From positions 29,586 through 93,585 of the forward strand of contig NZ_JAEVLT010000017.1 of assembly GCF_024494385.1 (NCBI RefSeq): 64,000 nt of DNA, in the 5' to 3' direction. The DNA comes from Bacillus sp. EB600. GTDB lineage: Bacteria > Bacillota > Bacilli > Bacillales > Cytobacillaceae. This document shows positions 9,288 to 19,130 of this stretch, in pieces. Position numbers and translations under genes: made by a program. Every line of letters begins with the position of its first letter. Position 1 is the first letter of the stretch. The notes beneath the pieces are model-generated. The model made no database searches. It was not told the origin of the DNA and saw nothing but the letters and a program-made list of their open reading frames with translations.

Positions 9288-9407
9288 AGCCAGGCTTCCC
9301 ATTCACCTAAAATATGTCTGGCTTAAATAGTATTCTTATAACGATGAGTCTCGATTTGTTGTCTTACAAAATAAAGGGATTTTCATAAGACGAGAGGAAT
9401 GTGCCAC

Positions 9408-9998
9408 ATGAAACGGAAAAGGAAACGAAAATGGAACAGACTATCATTTTTTCTAATTAGTCTCGGGCTAGTCACTATTTTCATATTATTTTACAAGGAC
9501 CCTACTCCTGCTAATGACACAAACAAAAATCAAGCTGTGCCTTTACCAACCGACCTTGATCCGGTTGTCAAGGAGCGAAGCAACCGACTGATCCAACAGG
9601 CAGCAAAAAAAGGCATTGTTGTCGTGATTACAAATGGCTTCCGCAGTGTGGAGGAGCAGAACCGCCTTTATGAACAAGGACGTACCACACAGGGAACTAT
9701 TGTCACCAATGCACAAGGAGGAGAATCCTATCATAATTATGGACTTGCTGTTGATTTTGCACTTAAGACCCCTTCTGGAAATGTCATTTGGGATAGGAAA
9801 TATGATGGCAATAAAAATGGAAGGACCGACTGGACCGAGGTAGTGGAAATCGCAAAGTCAGTAGGGTTTACATGGGGCGGAGATTGGGCTAAATTTAAAG
9901 ATTATCCCCATCTGCAAATGGACTTTGGGTTGACAATTGCTGACCTGCAGAATGGACAAAGACCCGATGAATCATCATTGGTAGCGGAATCCCACTGA
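9408..9998 (+). CDS. M15 family peptidoglycan peptidase (VanY/CwlK-like)
   Basis: A membrane-anchored or secreted zinc peptidase that cleaves peptide stems of peptidoglycan (D-Ala-D-Ala carboxypeptidase or L-Ala-D-Glu endopeptidase type). A very basic N-terminus precedes a hydrophobic segment (residues ~14-30, LSFFLISLGLVTIFILFY). The catalytic domain contains TNGFRSVEEQNRLYEQGR, the zinc motif SYHNYGLAVDFAL, and the second zinc His in HLQMDFG. I choose ATG 9408, because GAGAGGA is ~10 bases upstream; the ATG at 9399 would overlap that site. The gene is monocistronic. Confidence 0.9.
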   Translation: MKRKRKRKWNRLSFFLISLGLVTIFILFYKDPTPANDTNKNQAVPLPTDLDPVVKERSNRLIQQAAKKGIVVVITNGFRSVEEQNRLYEQGRTTQGTIVTNAQGGESYHNYGLAVDFALKTPSGNVIWDRKYDGNKNGRTDWTEVVEIAKSVGFTWGGDWAKFKDYPHLQMDFGLTIADLQNGQRPDESSLVAESH

Positions 9999-10109
9999 AG
10001 TGCATTACTTTCTTAGTATTGATAGTTTCAAAGTTTATTCATCAGATTGGCATTTGCAAATTGGTGCTGCAAACAACAGCTGCCAATATGCAATCGATTT
10101 GATCTAGCA

Positions 10110-10490
10110 TTATAGAATGTTTTTATTTGATTTTTTTGAAAGAATATAGTGAATCATATAATATGTCACCATTTTAGGTGCTGTATCTTCAAGCTTAGAA
10201 ATACTTTCCTTACTTTTAAAAGATTCTAAGGAACTTTCTAGGTATTCAAGTCCTTTAAGTAATGTTTCAATGGCAAGAAGTTTATCAGCGTTGCCGTCAA
10301 TGATTGTGTCAATTTGATCCTTAATTTCTTCATCAAATAAGATGGTTTCGGCAGTTATCCCTTTATCTTTCATAATGGGAATAATACTTTTTGCAAAATT
10401 TATTAAGGTTTTATCTTCCAAAAGGTCAAATACCGCTCGATAGGATGGATCAAGGCTGCTGATAAATTCTTCTAAGCTTACTTCTTCCAT
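10110..10490 (-). CDS. hypothetical protein, 126 aa
   Basis: Unrecognised acidic, helical protein (MEEVSLEEFISSLDPSYRAV...). It has no signal peptide or transmembrane segment; the C-terminus turns basic (ILSKKSNKNIL). The upstream sequence GAAAAGGGGATAAG provides a good ribosome binding site. It stands alone between the M15 peptidase and mqo. Confidence 0.65.
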   Translation of the reverse strand: MEEVSLEEFISSLDPSYRAVFDLLEDKTLINFAKSIIPIMKDKGITAETILFDEEIKDQIDTIIDGNADKLLAIETLLKGLEYLESSLESFKSKESISKLEDTAPKMVTYYMIHYILSKKSNKNIL

Positions 10491-10728
10491 GGATTATCTT
10501 ATCCCCTTTTCTTAATTTTACTTTTACCTAGTTTATCCATTTTTAACTCCTTCATTAATATGAATAAAAACAACTTAATTCCCTCTTAAGGGTGTCCTAC
10601 TCATACTAAGCTTCTCCTTTGTAATCAGTAAAAACACATTCGATGGTTTCTTACTTTTAAAATTACTACAATATGGTAACTATAGACCATACTATATATT
10701 CGCATCGTTTTTCTCCTAATCAAAATAG

Positions 10729-10762
10729 AAAAAGGGTTTCCCACAGAGTGAGAAGCCCTTTT
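10729..10762 (-). terminator. rho-independent terminator of mqo
   Basis: On the minus strand AAAAAGGGCTTCTC pairs with GAAACCCTTTTT around a short loop, ending in a T run. It lies ~80 bases after the mqo stop. The rest of 10491-10841 shows no gene. Confidence 0.75.
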
Positions 10763-10841
10763 TCAATAGAATAGTAGAACTCGTATTCTATGATAATATA
10801 TACGCCTGAATCTTTAAGTCGTTTCATTATCGGTTATAGCT

Positions 10842-12377
10842 TTAAACACCCGTACCTACCAATAATTCGCTTCGGTCCTCCATCTGTACCGGCAAGGTTT
10901 CTCTTAGACCAAGCGCTCGCTCAGTTGAAGTATGAATTTCTTGGATAAGCTCTGGGTTTTCCAATAGTGATACGCCATAAGACGGAATCATTTCTTTTAT
11001 TTTCGGTTCCCACGCTTTTAGATGTTCCGGGAAGCACTTTTTGATTACATTAAGCATGACGGAAACAGCGGTAGAAGCACCAGGTGAAGCGCCGAGCAAT
11101 GCAGCGATCGAGCCATCAGCTGCACTCACAACTTCCGTACCAAATTGAAGCGTTCCTTTGCCGCCAGTTTCTGTATCTTTAATAACTTGTACACGTTGGC
11201 CCGCTACCACGATATCCCAATCCTCGTTTTTGGCGGTTGGAATAAACTCGCGTAACTCTTCTATACGCTGTTCTTTCGATAACATAAGTTGTTGGATCAG
11301 GTATTTTGTTAAAGGAATGTTTTTTGCACCTGCCGCTAACATAGTTATGACATTATTCGGTTTTACGGAACCAATTAAATCCATATTTGAACCTGTTTTT
11401 AAGAATTTTGGTGAGAATCCGGCAAACGGTCCAAAGAGCAATGATTTTTTGTTATTGATAAATCGCGTGTCAAGATGCGGAACAGACATTGGAGGAGCAC
11501 CAACTTTAGCTTTGCCGTATACTTTTGCATGATGCTGCTCTATTACCTCTGGATTGTTACATACTAAGAATAGTCCGCTTACTGGGAATCCTCCAATATG
11601 TTTACTTTCAGGAATACCAGTTTTTTGAAGCAAAGGCAAGGACCCGCCACCGCCGCCGATAAAGACGAATTTTGCAGTATGACGTTCGACTTGACCGCTT
11701 TCGTTTCGCACTTTCAATTCCCATAAGCCGCCGCTAGTACGTTTAATATCATCAACTTTATGTTTATAGTTGATATCAACGTTTTTATTTTTTAAATGGT
11801 CAAAAAGCATGCACGTTAAAGCGCCAAAGTTAACATCCGTTCCAGAGTCAGTTTTTGTTGCTGCTATAGGCTCATTCGATGTACGGTCTTTCATAATAAG
11901 TGGAATCCATTCCATCAGTTTTCCTGGGTCATCGGAAAATTCCATCCCTTGAAACAATGGATTGTTCGAAAGCGCTTCAAAACGTTTTTTCAAAAACGTT
12001 ACATTTTTTTCCCCTTGTACTAAACTCATATGTGGCAGTGGCTTGATAAAGTCCTGCGGATTACGTATCAGATTTCTGTTTACAAGATAAGACCAAAACT
12101 GCCTTGAAACCTGAAACTGCTCATTAATTTTTATAGCTTTGTTAATATCTATGGATCCGTCCGGTTTTTCAACGGTGTAGTTAAGCTCGCACAGTGCTGA
12201 ATGCCCCGTTCCAGCATTATTCCATACGTTAGAGCTTTCCTCTCCTGCGTTTGCGAGCTTCTCAAATACTGTAATTTTTAAGTCCGGTACTAATTCTTTC
12301 AGCAATGTTCCCAAAGTCGCACTCATAATACCGGCACCAATTAAGATAACGTCTGTACTAGTTTGACTGTTACTCAT
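10842..12377 (-). CDS. mqo: Malate:quinone oxidoreductase
   Basis: A membrane-associated FAD enzyme that oxidises L-malate to oxaloacetate and passes electrons to the quinone pool, replacing or supplementing NAD-dependent malate dehydrogenase in the TCA cycle. The N-terminal dinucleotide fold ([18 protein letters not shown]) and Mqo signatures ([47 protein letters not shown]) are clear, and the length (511 aa) fits the family. I choose ATG 12377 ([10 protein letters not shown]), with AAGGATGGGGAA upstream, over the ATG at 12386, which sits on the ribosome binding site. Monocistronic, with its own terminator. Confidence 0.95.
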   Translation of the reverse strand: MSNSQTSTDVILIGAGIMSATLGTLLKELVPDLKITVFEKLANAGEESSNVWNNAGTGHSALCELNYTVEKPDGSIDINKAIKINEQFQVSRQFWSYLVNRNLIRNPQDFIKPLPHMSLVQGEKNVTFLKKRFEALSNNPLFQGMEFSDDPGKLMEWIPLIMKDRTSNEPIAATKTDSGTDVNFGALTCMLFDHLKNKNVDINYKHKVDDIKRTSGGLWELKVRNESGQVERHTAKFVFIGGGGGSLPLLQKTGIPESKHIGGFPVSGLFLVCNNPEVIEQHHAKVYGKAKVGAPPMSVPHLDTRFINNKKSLLFGPFAGFSPKFLKTGSNMDLIGSVKPNNVITMLAAGAKNIPLTKYLIQQLMLSKEQRIEELREFIPTAKNEDWDIVVAGQRVQVIKDTETGGKGTLQFGTEVVSAADGSIAALLGASPGASTAVSVMLNVIKKCFPEHLKAWEPKIKEMIPSYGVSLLENPELIQEIHTSTERALGLRETLPVQMEDRSELLVGTGV

Positions 12378-12589
12378 TTTCCCCATCCTTATCCCCTATG
12401 ATTTTTAAAAAGAAGGTAGGCGCTCCTGCTTAGGTGTCAATGCAAGCCAGGATACGACAAAGTTATACACCATTCTGCAACAATTTTAATATGATTGATT
12501 ATAGTATAACACTATTTTTTATAGAATTAAAAAATTTCTACTATAATTATAGTTCTAAGCTATCAAAAAGAAAAGTGAGAAGTCCTTCC

Positions 12590-12648
12590 ACAAGGCCTTG
12601 TGAACAACAAAAACCATGTCCTTAACCCAGATTCTGCAAGGGTTGAGG
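12590..12648. repeat. palindromes in non-coding region
   Basis: A perfect 12-base palindrome ACAAGGCCTTGT (12590-12601) is followed by an imperfect inverted repeat CCTTAACCC (12620-12628) / GGGTTGAGG (12640-12648). They lie in the 750-base gap between mqo and the next gene, where I see no convincing gene. They may be ends of a lost insertion element. Confidence 0.35.
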
Positions 12649-12928
12649 CTTTGTTTCACCATTACCATATGCATAAAAAAATCAATAATTCAATTAATAT
12701 TATCTTAAGAATTTGTAAATATTTAAAAAAATATAAATAGCACACTTACTTAGTGGTGAACTTTTTCATATTTTGATAACCCAAATATTAGGAAATCATT
12801 TTAATTTGTAGGACCAAGAGGATAAAATATGGAAAGCTATTTCTAATAATTCAATTTTTATCATAAATATTTATTTTGACACCCTTGTTTTCTAATAATT
12901 TTATTTATTCCCATTGCCAAGCGGACAT

Positions 12929-12959
12929 AAAAAGAGAAGGTCACATCGTAACCTTCTCT
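12929..12959 (-). terminator. rho-independent terminator (minus strand)
   Basis: AGAGAAGGT / ACCTTCTCT stem, with five T on the minus-strand 3' side. It could end the transcript of the propionyl-CoA operon plus the broken gene at 13.1-13.6 kb. No clear gene lies between 12960 and 13134. Confidence 0.7.
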
Positions 12960-13134
12960 AGTAAATGCGAATATAGTTCTAGTTCTGGTATCAGAGGGAC
13001 AAATCACTAAATAAAAAAACGTGATTAGAGCAAGCCTTTTATCCCATAAGTCTCCCACCATTGTTCTTGCTAAATACAAGTCTTGTTCCAAAGAGTGTAG
13101 TAACAAGTTTTAAGAATGAAAACAATAAGAAAGT

Positions 13135-13638
13135 TCATTGAATTGTATTAAAAAAATCATTAATATTATCTATCTTTGAGGTGAGATTTGGAATATCCCT
13201 AAAAGATAGATTGGTTAAACAGCTTTTCAAATAGTATGTTTTTTCATAAGTAGTTTTGTTTGTTCTTAAACCCAGCCGAGCATTAATAAAACCTGATTGT
13301 TTTACTACCGGGTTTTTATCTAGGAAATTAGAAATTTCATTTGATTTAACTGAATACAATTTAGTGTCATTTTGTTGATTATAATATTGCCCAATTAGAT
13401 AACCTACGATTGTACTTCCTTGTATAAGTACTTAGGAAACAAAGAAATCACTTATTGGATTACCTTTTTCAACAGAGTACTCCTCTTGTGGTAGTTTTAA
13501 TAACTTTTTATATGCCTCAGAACATGGAAGTACAACTTTAACTCCTTCAAATTCTTCAAAGGATCCTAATGAATCAATTTCCTCAGAAGTATAGTAAACC
13601 TTTTTATCTTCATTCACAAATTCATTAGGGTCTTCCAC
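13135..13638 (-). pseudogene. unknown gene split by one in-frame TAA
   Basis: Two open segments in the same frame are separated only by a TAA at 13432-13434. The first half reads MEDPNEFVNEDKKVYYTSEE...NPISDFFVS (68 aa). The second continues at once with VLIQGSTIVGYLIGQYYN and runs 99 codons to ...NINDFFNTIQ. Read through, it would be ~168 aa with a possible hydrophobic segment at the junction. I recognise no family. The lack of an independent start or ribosome binding site for the second half favours one broken gene over two genes. Confidence 0.5.
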
Positions 13639-13669
13639 CTATTAGACCGAAGCGCTCCTAGCGCACAAA

Positions 13670-13705
13670 GAAGACACTAACATTGGTTTAGTGTCTTCCT
13701 TTTTA
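13670..13705 (+). terminator. hairpin between broken gene and pccB
   Basis: GAAGACACTAA (13670-13680) pairs with TTAGTGTCTTC (13688-13698), followed by T-rich sequence on the plus strand. On the minus strand it could also weakly end the propionyl-CoA operon. Confidence 0.65.
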
Positions 13706-13776
13706 AAAAGTAATTTCTTTTTAAAAGATAAAAGTCTCCGAGACTCTCAAATGTATACCAGGACTTTAGAATCCAT

Positions 13777-15327
13777 TTACAATGGGATATTCCCATGCTT
13801 CTTCATTGGTCTTGTTTCTTTCTTATTACGGAGCATTTCCAAAGATTCCTTAAGCTTCTTCCGTGTCTCACGCGGATCAATGACATCATCAACCATTCCC
13901 CTTGAGGCAGCTACATAAGGATTTGAAAACTTGTCGCGGTATTCTTCGATTTTTTGGGCTCTGGTTGCGGCTTGATCTTCGCTTTGGTCAATCTCTTTTG
14001 CAAAAATAATATTCGCCGCCCCCGCTGGTCCCATAACGGCAATCTCAGCATTCGGCCAGGCGTAAACCACATCTGCTCCAATTGCTTTTGAATTCAAGGC
14101 AACATAGGCACCGCCGTATGCTTTTCTTAGAATGACGGTAATCTTCGGAACGGTCGCTTCCGAATAAGCGTAAAGGATTTTTGCTCCGTGTCGGATAATG
14201 CCGCCGTGCTCCTGATTTACCCCTGGAAAAAATCCCGTAACATCTTCAAATGTAATTAATGGAATATTAAAAGAATCACAGAAGCGGATAAATCTGGACA
14301 ATTTATCGGAAGAGTTAATATCTAAACCTCCTGCCATCACTTTCGGCTGATTCGCGATAATCCCAACACTGTGGCCATCAATTCTTCCGAAACCGACAAC
14401 AATATTTTTTGCAAAGTTCGCTTGAACCTGGAAAAAGTCACCGTCATCAAGTACCTCTTCAATCACCTTGATCACATCATAAACTTTAGTACCTTCAACC
14501 GGTACAAGATCTACCAATTCATCGTTCCAGCCATCATCTTTTTCCGCCTCCATCACTGGCGGTTTTTCCATGTTATTTTGTGGCAAATAGCTTATTAACT
14601 TTCTTACCTGATCTAATACTTCCGGTTCAGACTCTGCTGTGAAATGGGCAACACCGCTTATACTGGAGTGAACCTTTGCACCGCCGAGATTTTCCGCAGA
14701 AATTTTTTCACCCGTTACTGCTTCAATTACCTTAGGACCCGTAATAAACATCTTACTCGTCTGTTCGACCATAAACACAAAATCTGTAATGGCTGGGGAA
14801 TAAACAGCGCCGCCGGCACATGGTCCAAGAATAACAGAGATTTGCGGAACAACACCTGAGTAAATCGCATTGCGGTAAAAAATGTCACCGTAACCGTCAA
14901 GGGATACTACCCCTTCTTGAATCCGGGCACCGCCGGAATCGTTTAAACCGATTACAGGTGCACCGTTTTTGGCTGCCAAGTCCATCATTCGAGAGATTTT
15001 CAGTGCATGCATTTCACCAAGTGCTCCCCCGAACACGGTGAAATCCTGGGAAAACACATAAACAAGACGGCCATTAATTTTACCGTAGCCAGTGACCACG
15101 CCTTCACCCGGGGCCTCCATCTTATCCATCCCAAAGTTGGTTGCACGATGATGGATAAACGAATTTAATTCGACGAATGTATCCTCGTCCAACAGCAGGT
15201 CAATTCGTTCTCTGGCTGTGAGTTTGCCGCGGTCATGCTGGGCATCAATTCGATCATCCCCACCGCCAAGTTCTACCTTACGCTTTCTTTCCATTAAGTC
15301 ATTTATCTTTTCATACATGGTACTCAT
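13777..15327 (-). CDS. pccB: Propionyl-CoA carboxylase, carboxyltransferase (beta) subunit
   Basis: The carboxyltransferase subunit moves CO2 from carboxybiotin to propionyl-CoA, giving (S)-methylmalonyl-CoA. It shows both crotonase-like halves with the family motifs: KLTARERIDLLLD, YVFSQDFTVFGGALGEMHA, GLNDSGGARIQEGV, GPCAGGAVYSPA and, in the second half, FEDVTGFFPGVNQEHGGIIR and KAYGGAYVALNSK. I choose ATG 15327 (MSTMYEKIND, 516 aa), because GGGTGAG lies upstream; an in-frame GTG at 15339 is less likely. It is the last gene of the operon and would work with the biotin carboxylase and BCCP at its head. Methylmalonyl-CoA decarboxylase alpha chains look similar, but the context favours PCC. 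Confidence 0.9.
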   Translation of the reverse strand: MSTMYEKINDLMERKRKVELGGGDDRIDAQHDRGKLTARERIDLLLDEDTFVELNSFIHHRATNFGMDKMEAPGEGVVTGYGKINGRLVYVFSQDFTVFGGALGEMHALKISRMMDLAAKNGAPVIGLNDSGGARIQEGVVSLDGYGDIFYRNAIYSGVVPQISVILGPCAGGAVYSPAITDFVFMVEQTSKMFITGPKVIEAVTGEKISAENLGGAKVHSSISGVAHFTAESEPEVLDQVRKLISYLPQNNMEKPPVMEAEKDDGWNDELVDLVPVEGTKVYDVIKVIEEVLDDGDFFQVQANFAKNIVVGFGRIDGHSVGIIANQPKVMAGGLDINSSDKLSRFIRFCDSFNIPLITFEDVTGFFPGVNQEHGGIIRHGAKILYAYSEATVPKITVILRKAYGGAYVALNSKAIGADVVYAWPNAEIAVMGPAGAANIIFAKEIDQSEDQAATRAQKIEEYRDKFSNPYVAASRGMVDDVIDPRETRKKLKESLEMLRNKKETRPMKKHGNIPL

Positions 15328-15379
15328 AGTGTTACTCACCCGGCTTTCTATTAATCTTCTGCAAATGCAATTTATAATT

Positions 15380-15817
15380 CTATTTTTCAGTTAGATTGTC
15401 ATGTGATTGAGGCTGACACAATTCCAGCAATACCCCGTTTGTTGATTTCGGGTGAAGAAATGCGACCAAATTGCCGTGTGCTCCTTGTTTTGGTACTTCG
15501 TTGATTAACTTGATTCCTTGATCCTTCAGGAACTCTAAGCGTTCGATTGAATTATCCACTTGTAAGGCAATATGATGAATTCCTTCCCCTTTCTTCTCAA
15601 TAAACTGGGCAATCGGGCTGTCCGGGCTGGTTGCTTCTAAAAGTTCCAGCCGGGTCTCTCCTATTTGGAGGAATGCTGTGCGAACCTTCTCACTTTCAAC
15701 CGTTTCATAACCGAGAAAAGTTAATCCAAGCAGTTCAGTATAAAATTGAACTGACTTTTCTAAATCCTTTACCGCAATCCCGATATGCGCAATTTGCTTT
15801 GGTGGTGTAACCGGCAT
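15380..15817 (-). CDS. mce: Methylmalonyl-CoA epimerase
   Basis: A VOC-superfamily metalloenzyme that converts (S)- to (R)-methylmalonyl-CoA, linking the carboxylase to the mutase. Two glyoxalase-like modules are visible, with metal ligands in IAHIGIAVKDLEKSVQFYTE, GEGIHHIALQVDN and the C-terminal GVLLELCQP glutamate. Length (145 aa) is typical. It lies 14 bases after meaB and before pccB. Confidence 0.95.
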   Translation of the reverse strand: MPVTPPKQIAHIGIAVKDLEKSVQFYTELLGLTFLGYETVESEKVRTAFLQIGETRLELLEATSPDSPIAQFIEKKGEGIHHIALQVDNSIERLEFLKDQGIKLINEVPKQGAHGNLVAFLHPKSTNGVLLELCQPQSHDNLTEK

Positions 15818-15831
15818 CTTCTTCTTCCTCT

Positions 15832-16971
15832 CTATATCGTTCTAATATCCTCAAACGTTTTCAATAATTGATGCGCACCCATGGTTGCCGACATTTCACC
15901 GTTTACCAATGCCTTTTCAATCACCGGGATAAATCTGCTCACTTCCGGATGGTTAAAGAAGCTTGTTCGCAGGTAATCCTCTACCATTGTGTACATCCAA
16001 TCAATGGTCTGCTTTCGGCGCCGCTGACTGAACATACCTGATTCAGATGTTTTGCTGCGGAAATCTTGAATGACCTGCCACATTTCCGCAATCCCTTCAC
16101 CCGTTAATGCCGAGCATGTATAGGCCTGGGGAAACCATCCTTCTGTTATCGGCTGTAAATAATGTAGAATTCGATTAAACTCAGCCTTTGCTGTTAATGC
16201 ACGCTGTTTATTTTCTCCATCCGCCTTGTTAACAAGGATCGCATCAGCCAGCTCCATGACACCCTTTTTTATCCCTTGAAGTTCATCTCCGCCGCCCGTC
16301 AGCATAACCAATAAGAAGAAATCAACCATTGAACGTACTGTTACTTCACTTTGCCCAACCCCCACGGTTTCAACAATAATGACATCAAACCCGGCTGCTT
16401 CACATATAAGCATCGTTTCCCTGCTTTTCCGGTTTACCCCGCCAAGGGTTCCTCCAGAAGCCGAAGGGCGAATAAAGGCATTTGGATTCCGTGAGAGCAT
16501 GTCCATTCTTGTCTTGTCTCCAAGAATGCTGCCTCCTGTAACCGTGCTGCTCGGATCAACCGCCAGCACCGCGACGCAATTCCCTTGCTCACAAAGCATT
16601 GTCCCCAACGCTTCTATTAATGTACTTTTTCCTGCACCGGGAACACCGGTAATTCCGATCCGTATCGAATTTCCGGTGTAGGGAAGCAGCTGCTTCAACA
16701 CTTCTTGTGCTGTTTCCAAATGCTTCGCATTATTACTTTCAACCAGAGTAATCGTTTGTGCGATGATTGTCCGGTTCTTTGAAAGTACCCCCTGAACATA
16801 GTCACTTATAGATAACCGGCGCCTTTTTGGCGGAGATGGCGGTGCTGAACGATTTAAACAGTCTGGCAGTTCAGAATGTTCCCCTGTAACCCCTTCCAGC
16901 ACACGAGAAGCGAATTCAGATCCCCCGCCTTCAGGTACCCATTCCGGTTTTTTCTCATTTTTATCCATCAT
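15832..16971 (-). CDS. meaB: MeaB, methylmalonyl-CoA mutase-associated GTPase
   Basis: A G3E P-loop GTPase that gates adenosylcobalamin loading and protects methylmalonyl-CoA mutase. Walker [10 protein letters not shown], the switch block [21 protein letters not shown], Walker B-like [13 protein letters not shown], and NKAD are present. The first ~60 residues are a less conserved extension ([16 protein letters not shown]). Its start overlaps the mutB stop (ATGATGG), indicating coupled translation. Confidence 0.93.
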   Translation of the reverse strand: MMDKNEKKPEWVPEGGGSEFASRVLEGVTGEHSELPDCLNRSAPPSPPKRRRLSISDYVQGVLSKNRTIIAQTITLVESNNAKHLETAQEVLKQLLPYTGNSIRIGITGVPGAGKSTLIEALGTMLCEQGNCVAVLAVDPSSTVTGGSILGDKTRMDMLSRNPNAFIRPSASGGTLGGVNRKSRETMLICEAAGFDVIIVETVGVGQSEVTVRSMVDFFLLVMLTGGGDELQGIKKGVMELADAILVNKADGENKQRALTAKAEFNRILHYLQPITEGWFPQAYTCSALTGEGIAEMWQVIQDFRSKTSESGMFSQRRRKQTIDWMYTMVEDYLRTSFFNHPEVSRFIPVIEKALVNGEMSATMGAHQLLKTFEDIRTI

Positions 16972-19130
16972 TCGTCCTCAAGACGGCGGTTGATCTCTTC
17001 GAGTACTTTTTGCGCTGCTGAAGGTATCACTGTACCCGGTCCAAAAATTGCTGCCGCTCCATTCTCCTTTAGGAATTCATAATCCTGTGCCGGAATAACA
17101 CCGCCCACAACCACAACGATATCTTCACGTCCAAGCTTTCTTAATTCTTCTATTAACTGTGGCAATAATGTTTTATGACCTGCAGCCAAGGAACTCATCC
17201 CTACAACATGGACATCATTTTCTACAGCTTGCATTGCGGTTTCCTCCGGTGTTTGGAATAAAGGACCAATATCGACATCAAAGCTCAAATCAGCAAATGC
17301 TGTAGCAATGACCTTTGCCCCGCGGTCATGTCCGTCCTGTCCCATTTTGGCAATCATAATCCTTGGGCGTCTGCCTTCCCGTTTTTCAAAGTCATCAGCC
17401 ATTTTCCTTACGTGTGCTACCTGTTCGCCTTCGCCAAATTCCGCACTGTATACTCCGGTTATGGAATGAATGACAGCCTTATGGCGGCCGACTGCCTTTT
17501 CATAAGCATCAGAAATTTCCCCAAGGCTCGCTCTTGCTCTTGCTGCTTTAATTGCTAAAGCCAATAGATTTCCTTCGCCTGTCTCAGCTGCCTTGGTAAT
17601 GGCATCAAGTGTTAATTTGACTACAGCTTCATCACGGTTTGCCCGCAATTCTGCTAATCTCCGAATCTGTGCTTCACGCACCGCAGTATTATCTACTTCG
17701 AGAATTTCAAGCGGATCTTCCTTATCTAAACGATATTGATTTACACCAATGATCGATTCCTTCCCCGAATCAATTTGAGCCTGGCGGCGGGCCGCAGCTT
17801 CTTCAATCCGCATCTTTGGTAAGCCTGTTTCGATTGCCTTCGACATACCTCCAAGTTCTTCAATCTCCTGTATATGTGCCCAGGCTCGATTGACTAAATC
17901 CTGGGTAAGTGATTCTACATAATAGGATCCTCCCCATGGATCAACCACTTTACAGATCCCTGTTTCATCCTGCAAAAACAATTGGGTATTGCGGGCAATC
18001 CGGGCTGAAAAGTCCGTTGGCAGGGCAATCGCCTCATCCAGTGCATTCGTATGAAGCGATTGGGTATGCCCTAATGCCGCTGCCATTGCTTCAATACAGG
18101 TTCTTGTCACATTATTGAACGGATCCTGCTCCGTAAGACTCCAGCCGGAGGTTTGACTGTGCGTCCTTAAAGCCATCGATTTTTCATTTTTCGGGTTAAA
18201 CTGTTTGATAAGCTTTGCCCAAATCATCCGGGCCGCCCGCATTTTGGCCACTTCCATAAAATAGTTCATCCCGATTGCCCAGAAGAAAGATAAACGTGGT
18301 GCAAACGAATCGATATCGATGCCAGCTTTTAATCCGGTCCTTACATATTCCAATCCGTCCGCCAGCGTATAGCCTAATTCAATATCCGCAGTTGCTCCCG
18401 CTTCCTGCATGTGATAACCGGAAATACTAATGCTGTTGAACTTCGGCATGTGCTGTGAAGTGTAAGCAAAAATATCAGCGATAATCCGCATCGAAGCTTC
18501 AGGAGGATAAATATACGTATTCCGTACCATATATTCTTTTAAAATATCATTTTGAATCGTTCCGGTCAGCTGTGATTGATGAACACCCTGTTCCTCTGCG
18601 GCAACGATGTAGAATGCCAGAATAGGAAGAACCGCTCCGTTCATTGTCATCGAAACAGACATTTTATCTAACGGAATGCCCTCAAACAAAATTTTCATAT
18701 CCAGAATCGAATCAACGGCAACCCCGGCTTTTCCTACATCCCCGACTACACGAGGATGATCGGAGTCATAGCCGCGGTGTGTAGCCAGGTCAAAAGCAAT
18801 TGAAAGCCCTTTCTGCCCTGCAGCCAGATTCCGGCGGTAGAACGCATTGCTTTCTTCGGCTGTAGAAAATCCTGCATATTGACGAACTGTCCATGGCTTT
18901 GTCACATACATTGTCGGATATGGCCCACGCAAAAATGGAGCAATCCCGGCAACATACCCAAGATGTTCCATCCCAGACAAGTCTTTATTTTCATAAACTG
19001 GCTTTACATCAATCTGCTCCATCGTCTTCCATTTATAATTGTCTATAGCAGCATGATCCATTGGCTTTGCGCTGGAAGATTGAGAGTTTCCTGTATAGGT
19101 AATCGTTGTAAAATCCGGATTTCTTCTCAT
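16968..19130 (-). CDS. mutB: Methylmalonyl-CoA mutase large subunit, B12-binding
   Basis: The adenosylcobalamin-dependent catalytic subunit interconverts methylmalonyl-CoA and succinyl-CoA. The TIM-barrel substrate domain ([41 protein letters not shown]) is followed by a C-terminal B12 domain. The base-off ligand motif is DGHDRG with His601, and GMSSLAAGH and VVVGGVIP complete the domain. Length is 720 aa. ATG overlaps the mutA stop by four bases. Activity needs a cobalamin supply from elsewhere. Confidence 0.96.
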   Translation of the reverse strand: MRRNPDFTTITYTGNSQSSSAKPMDHAAIDNYKWKTMEQIDVKPVYENKDLSGMEHLGYVAGIAPFLRGPYPTMYVTKPWTVRQYAGFSTAEESNAFYRRNLAAGQKGLSIAFDLATHRGYDSDHPRVVGDVGKAGVAVDSILDMKILFEGIPLDKMSVSMTMNGAVLPILAFYIVAAEEQGVHQSQLTGTIQNDILKEYMVRNTYIYPPEASMRIIADIFAYTSQHMPKFNSISISGYHMQEAGATADIELGYTLADGLEYVRTGLKAGIDIDSFAPRLSFFWAIGMNYFMEVAKMRAARMIWAKLIKQFNPKNEKSMALRTHSQTSGWSLTEQDPFNNVTRTCIEAMAAALGHTQSLHTNALDEAIALPTDFSARIARNTQLFLQDETGICKVVDPWGGSYYVESLTQDLVNRAWAHIQEIEELGGMSKAIETGLPKMRIEEAAARRQAQIDSGKESIIGVNQYRLDKEDPLEILEVDNTAVREAQIRRLAELRANRDEAVVKLTLDAITKAAETGEGNLLALAIKAARARASLGEISDAYEKAVGRHKAVIHSITGVYSAEFGEGEQVAHVRKMADDFEKREGRRPRIMIAKMGQDGHDRGAKVIATAFADLSFDVDIGPLFQTPEETAMQAVENDVHVVGMSSLAAGHKTLLPQLIEELRKLGREDIVVVVGGVIPAQDYEFLKENGAAAIFGPGTVIPSAAQKVLEEINRRLEDE

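Noticed and set aside
12861..13106. 81-codon minus-strand frame
   Set aside because: It reads through a clear terminator hairpin (12929-12959) and its beginning has no ribosome binding site.
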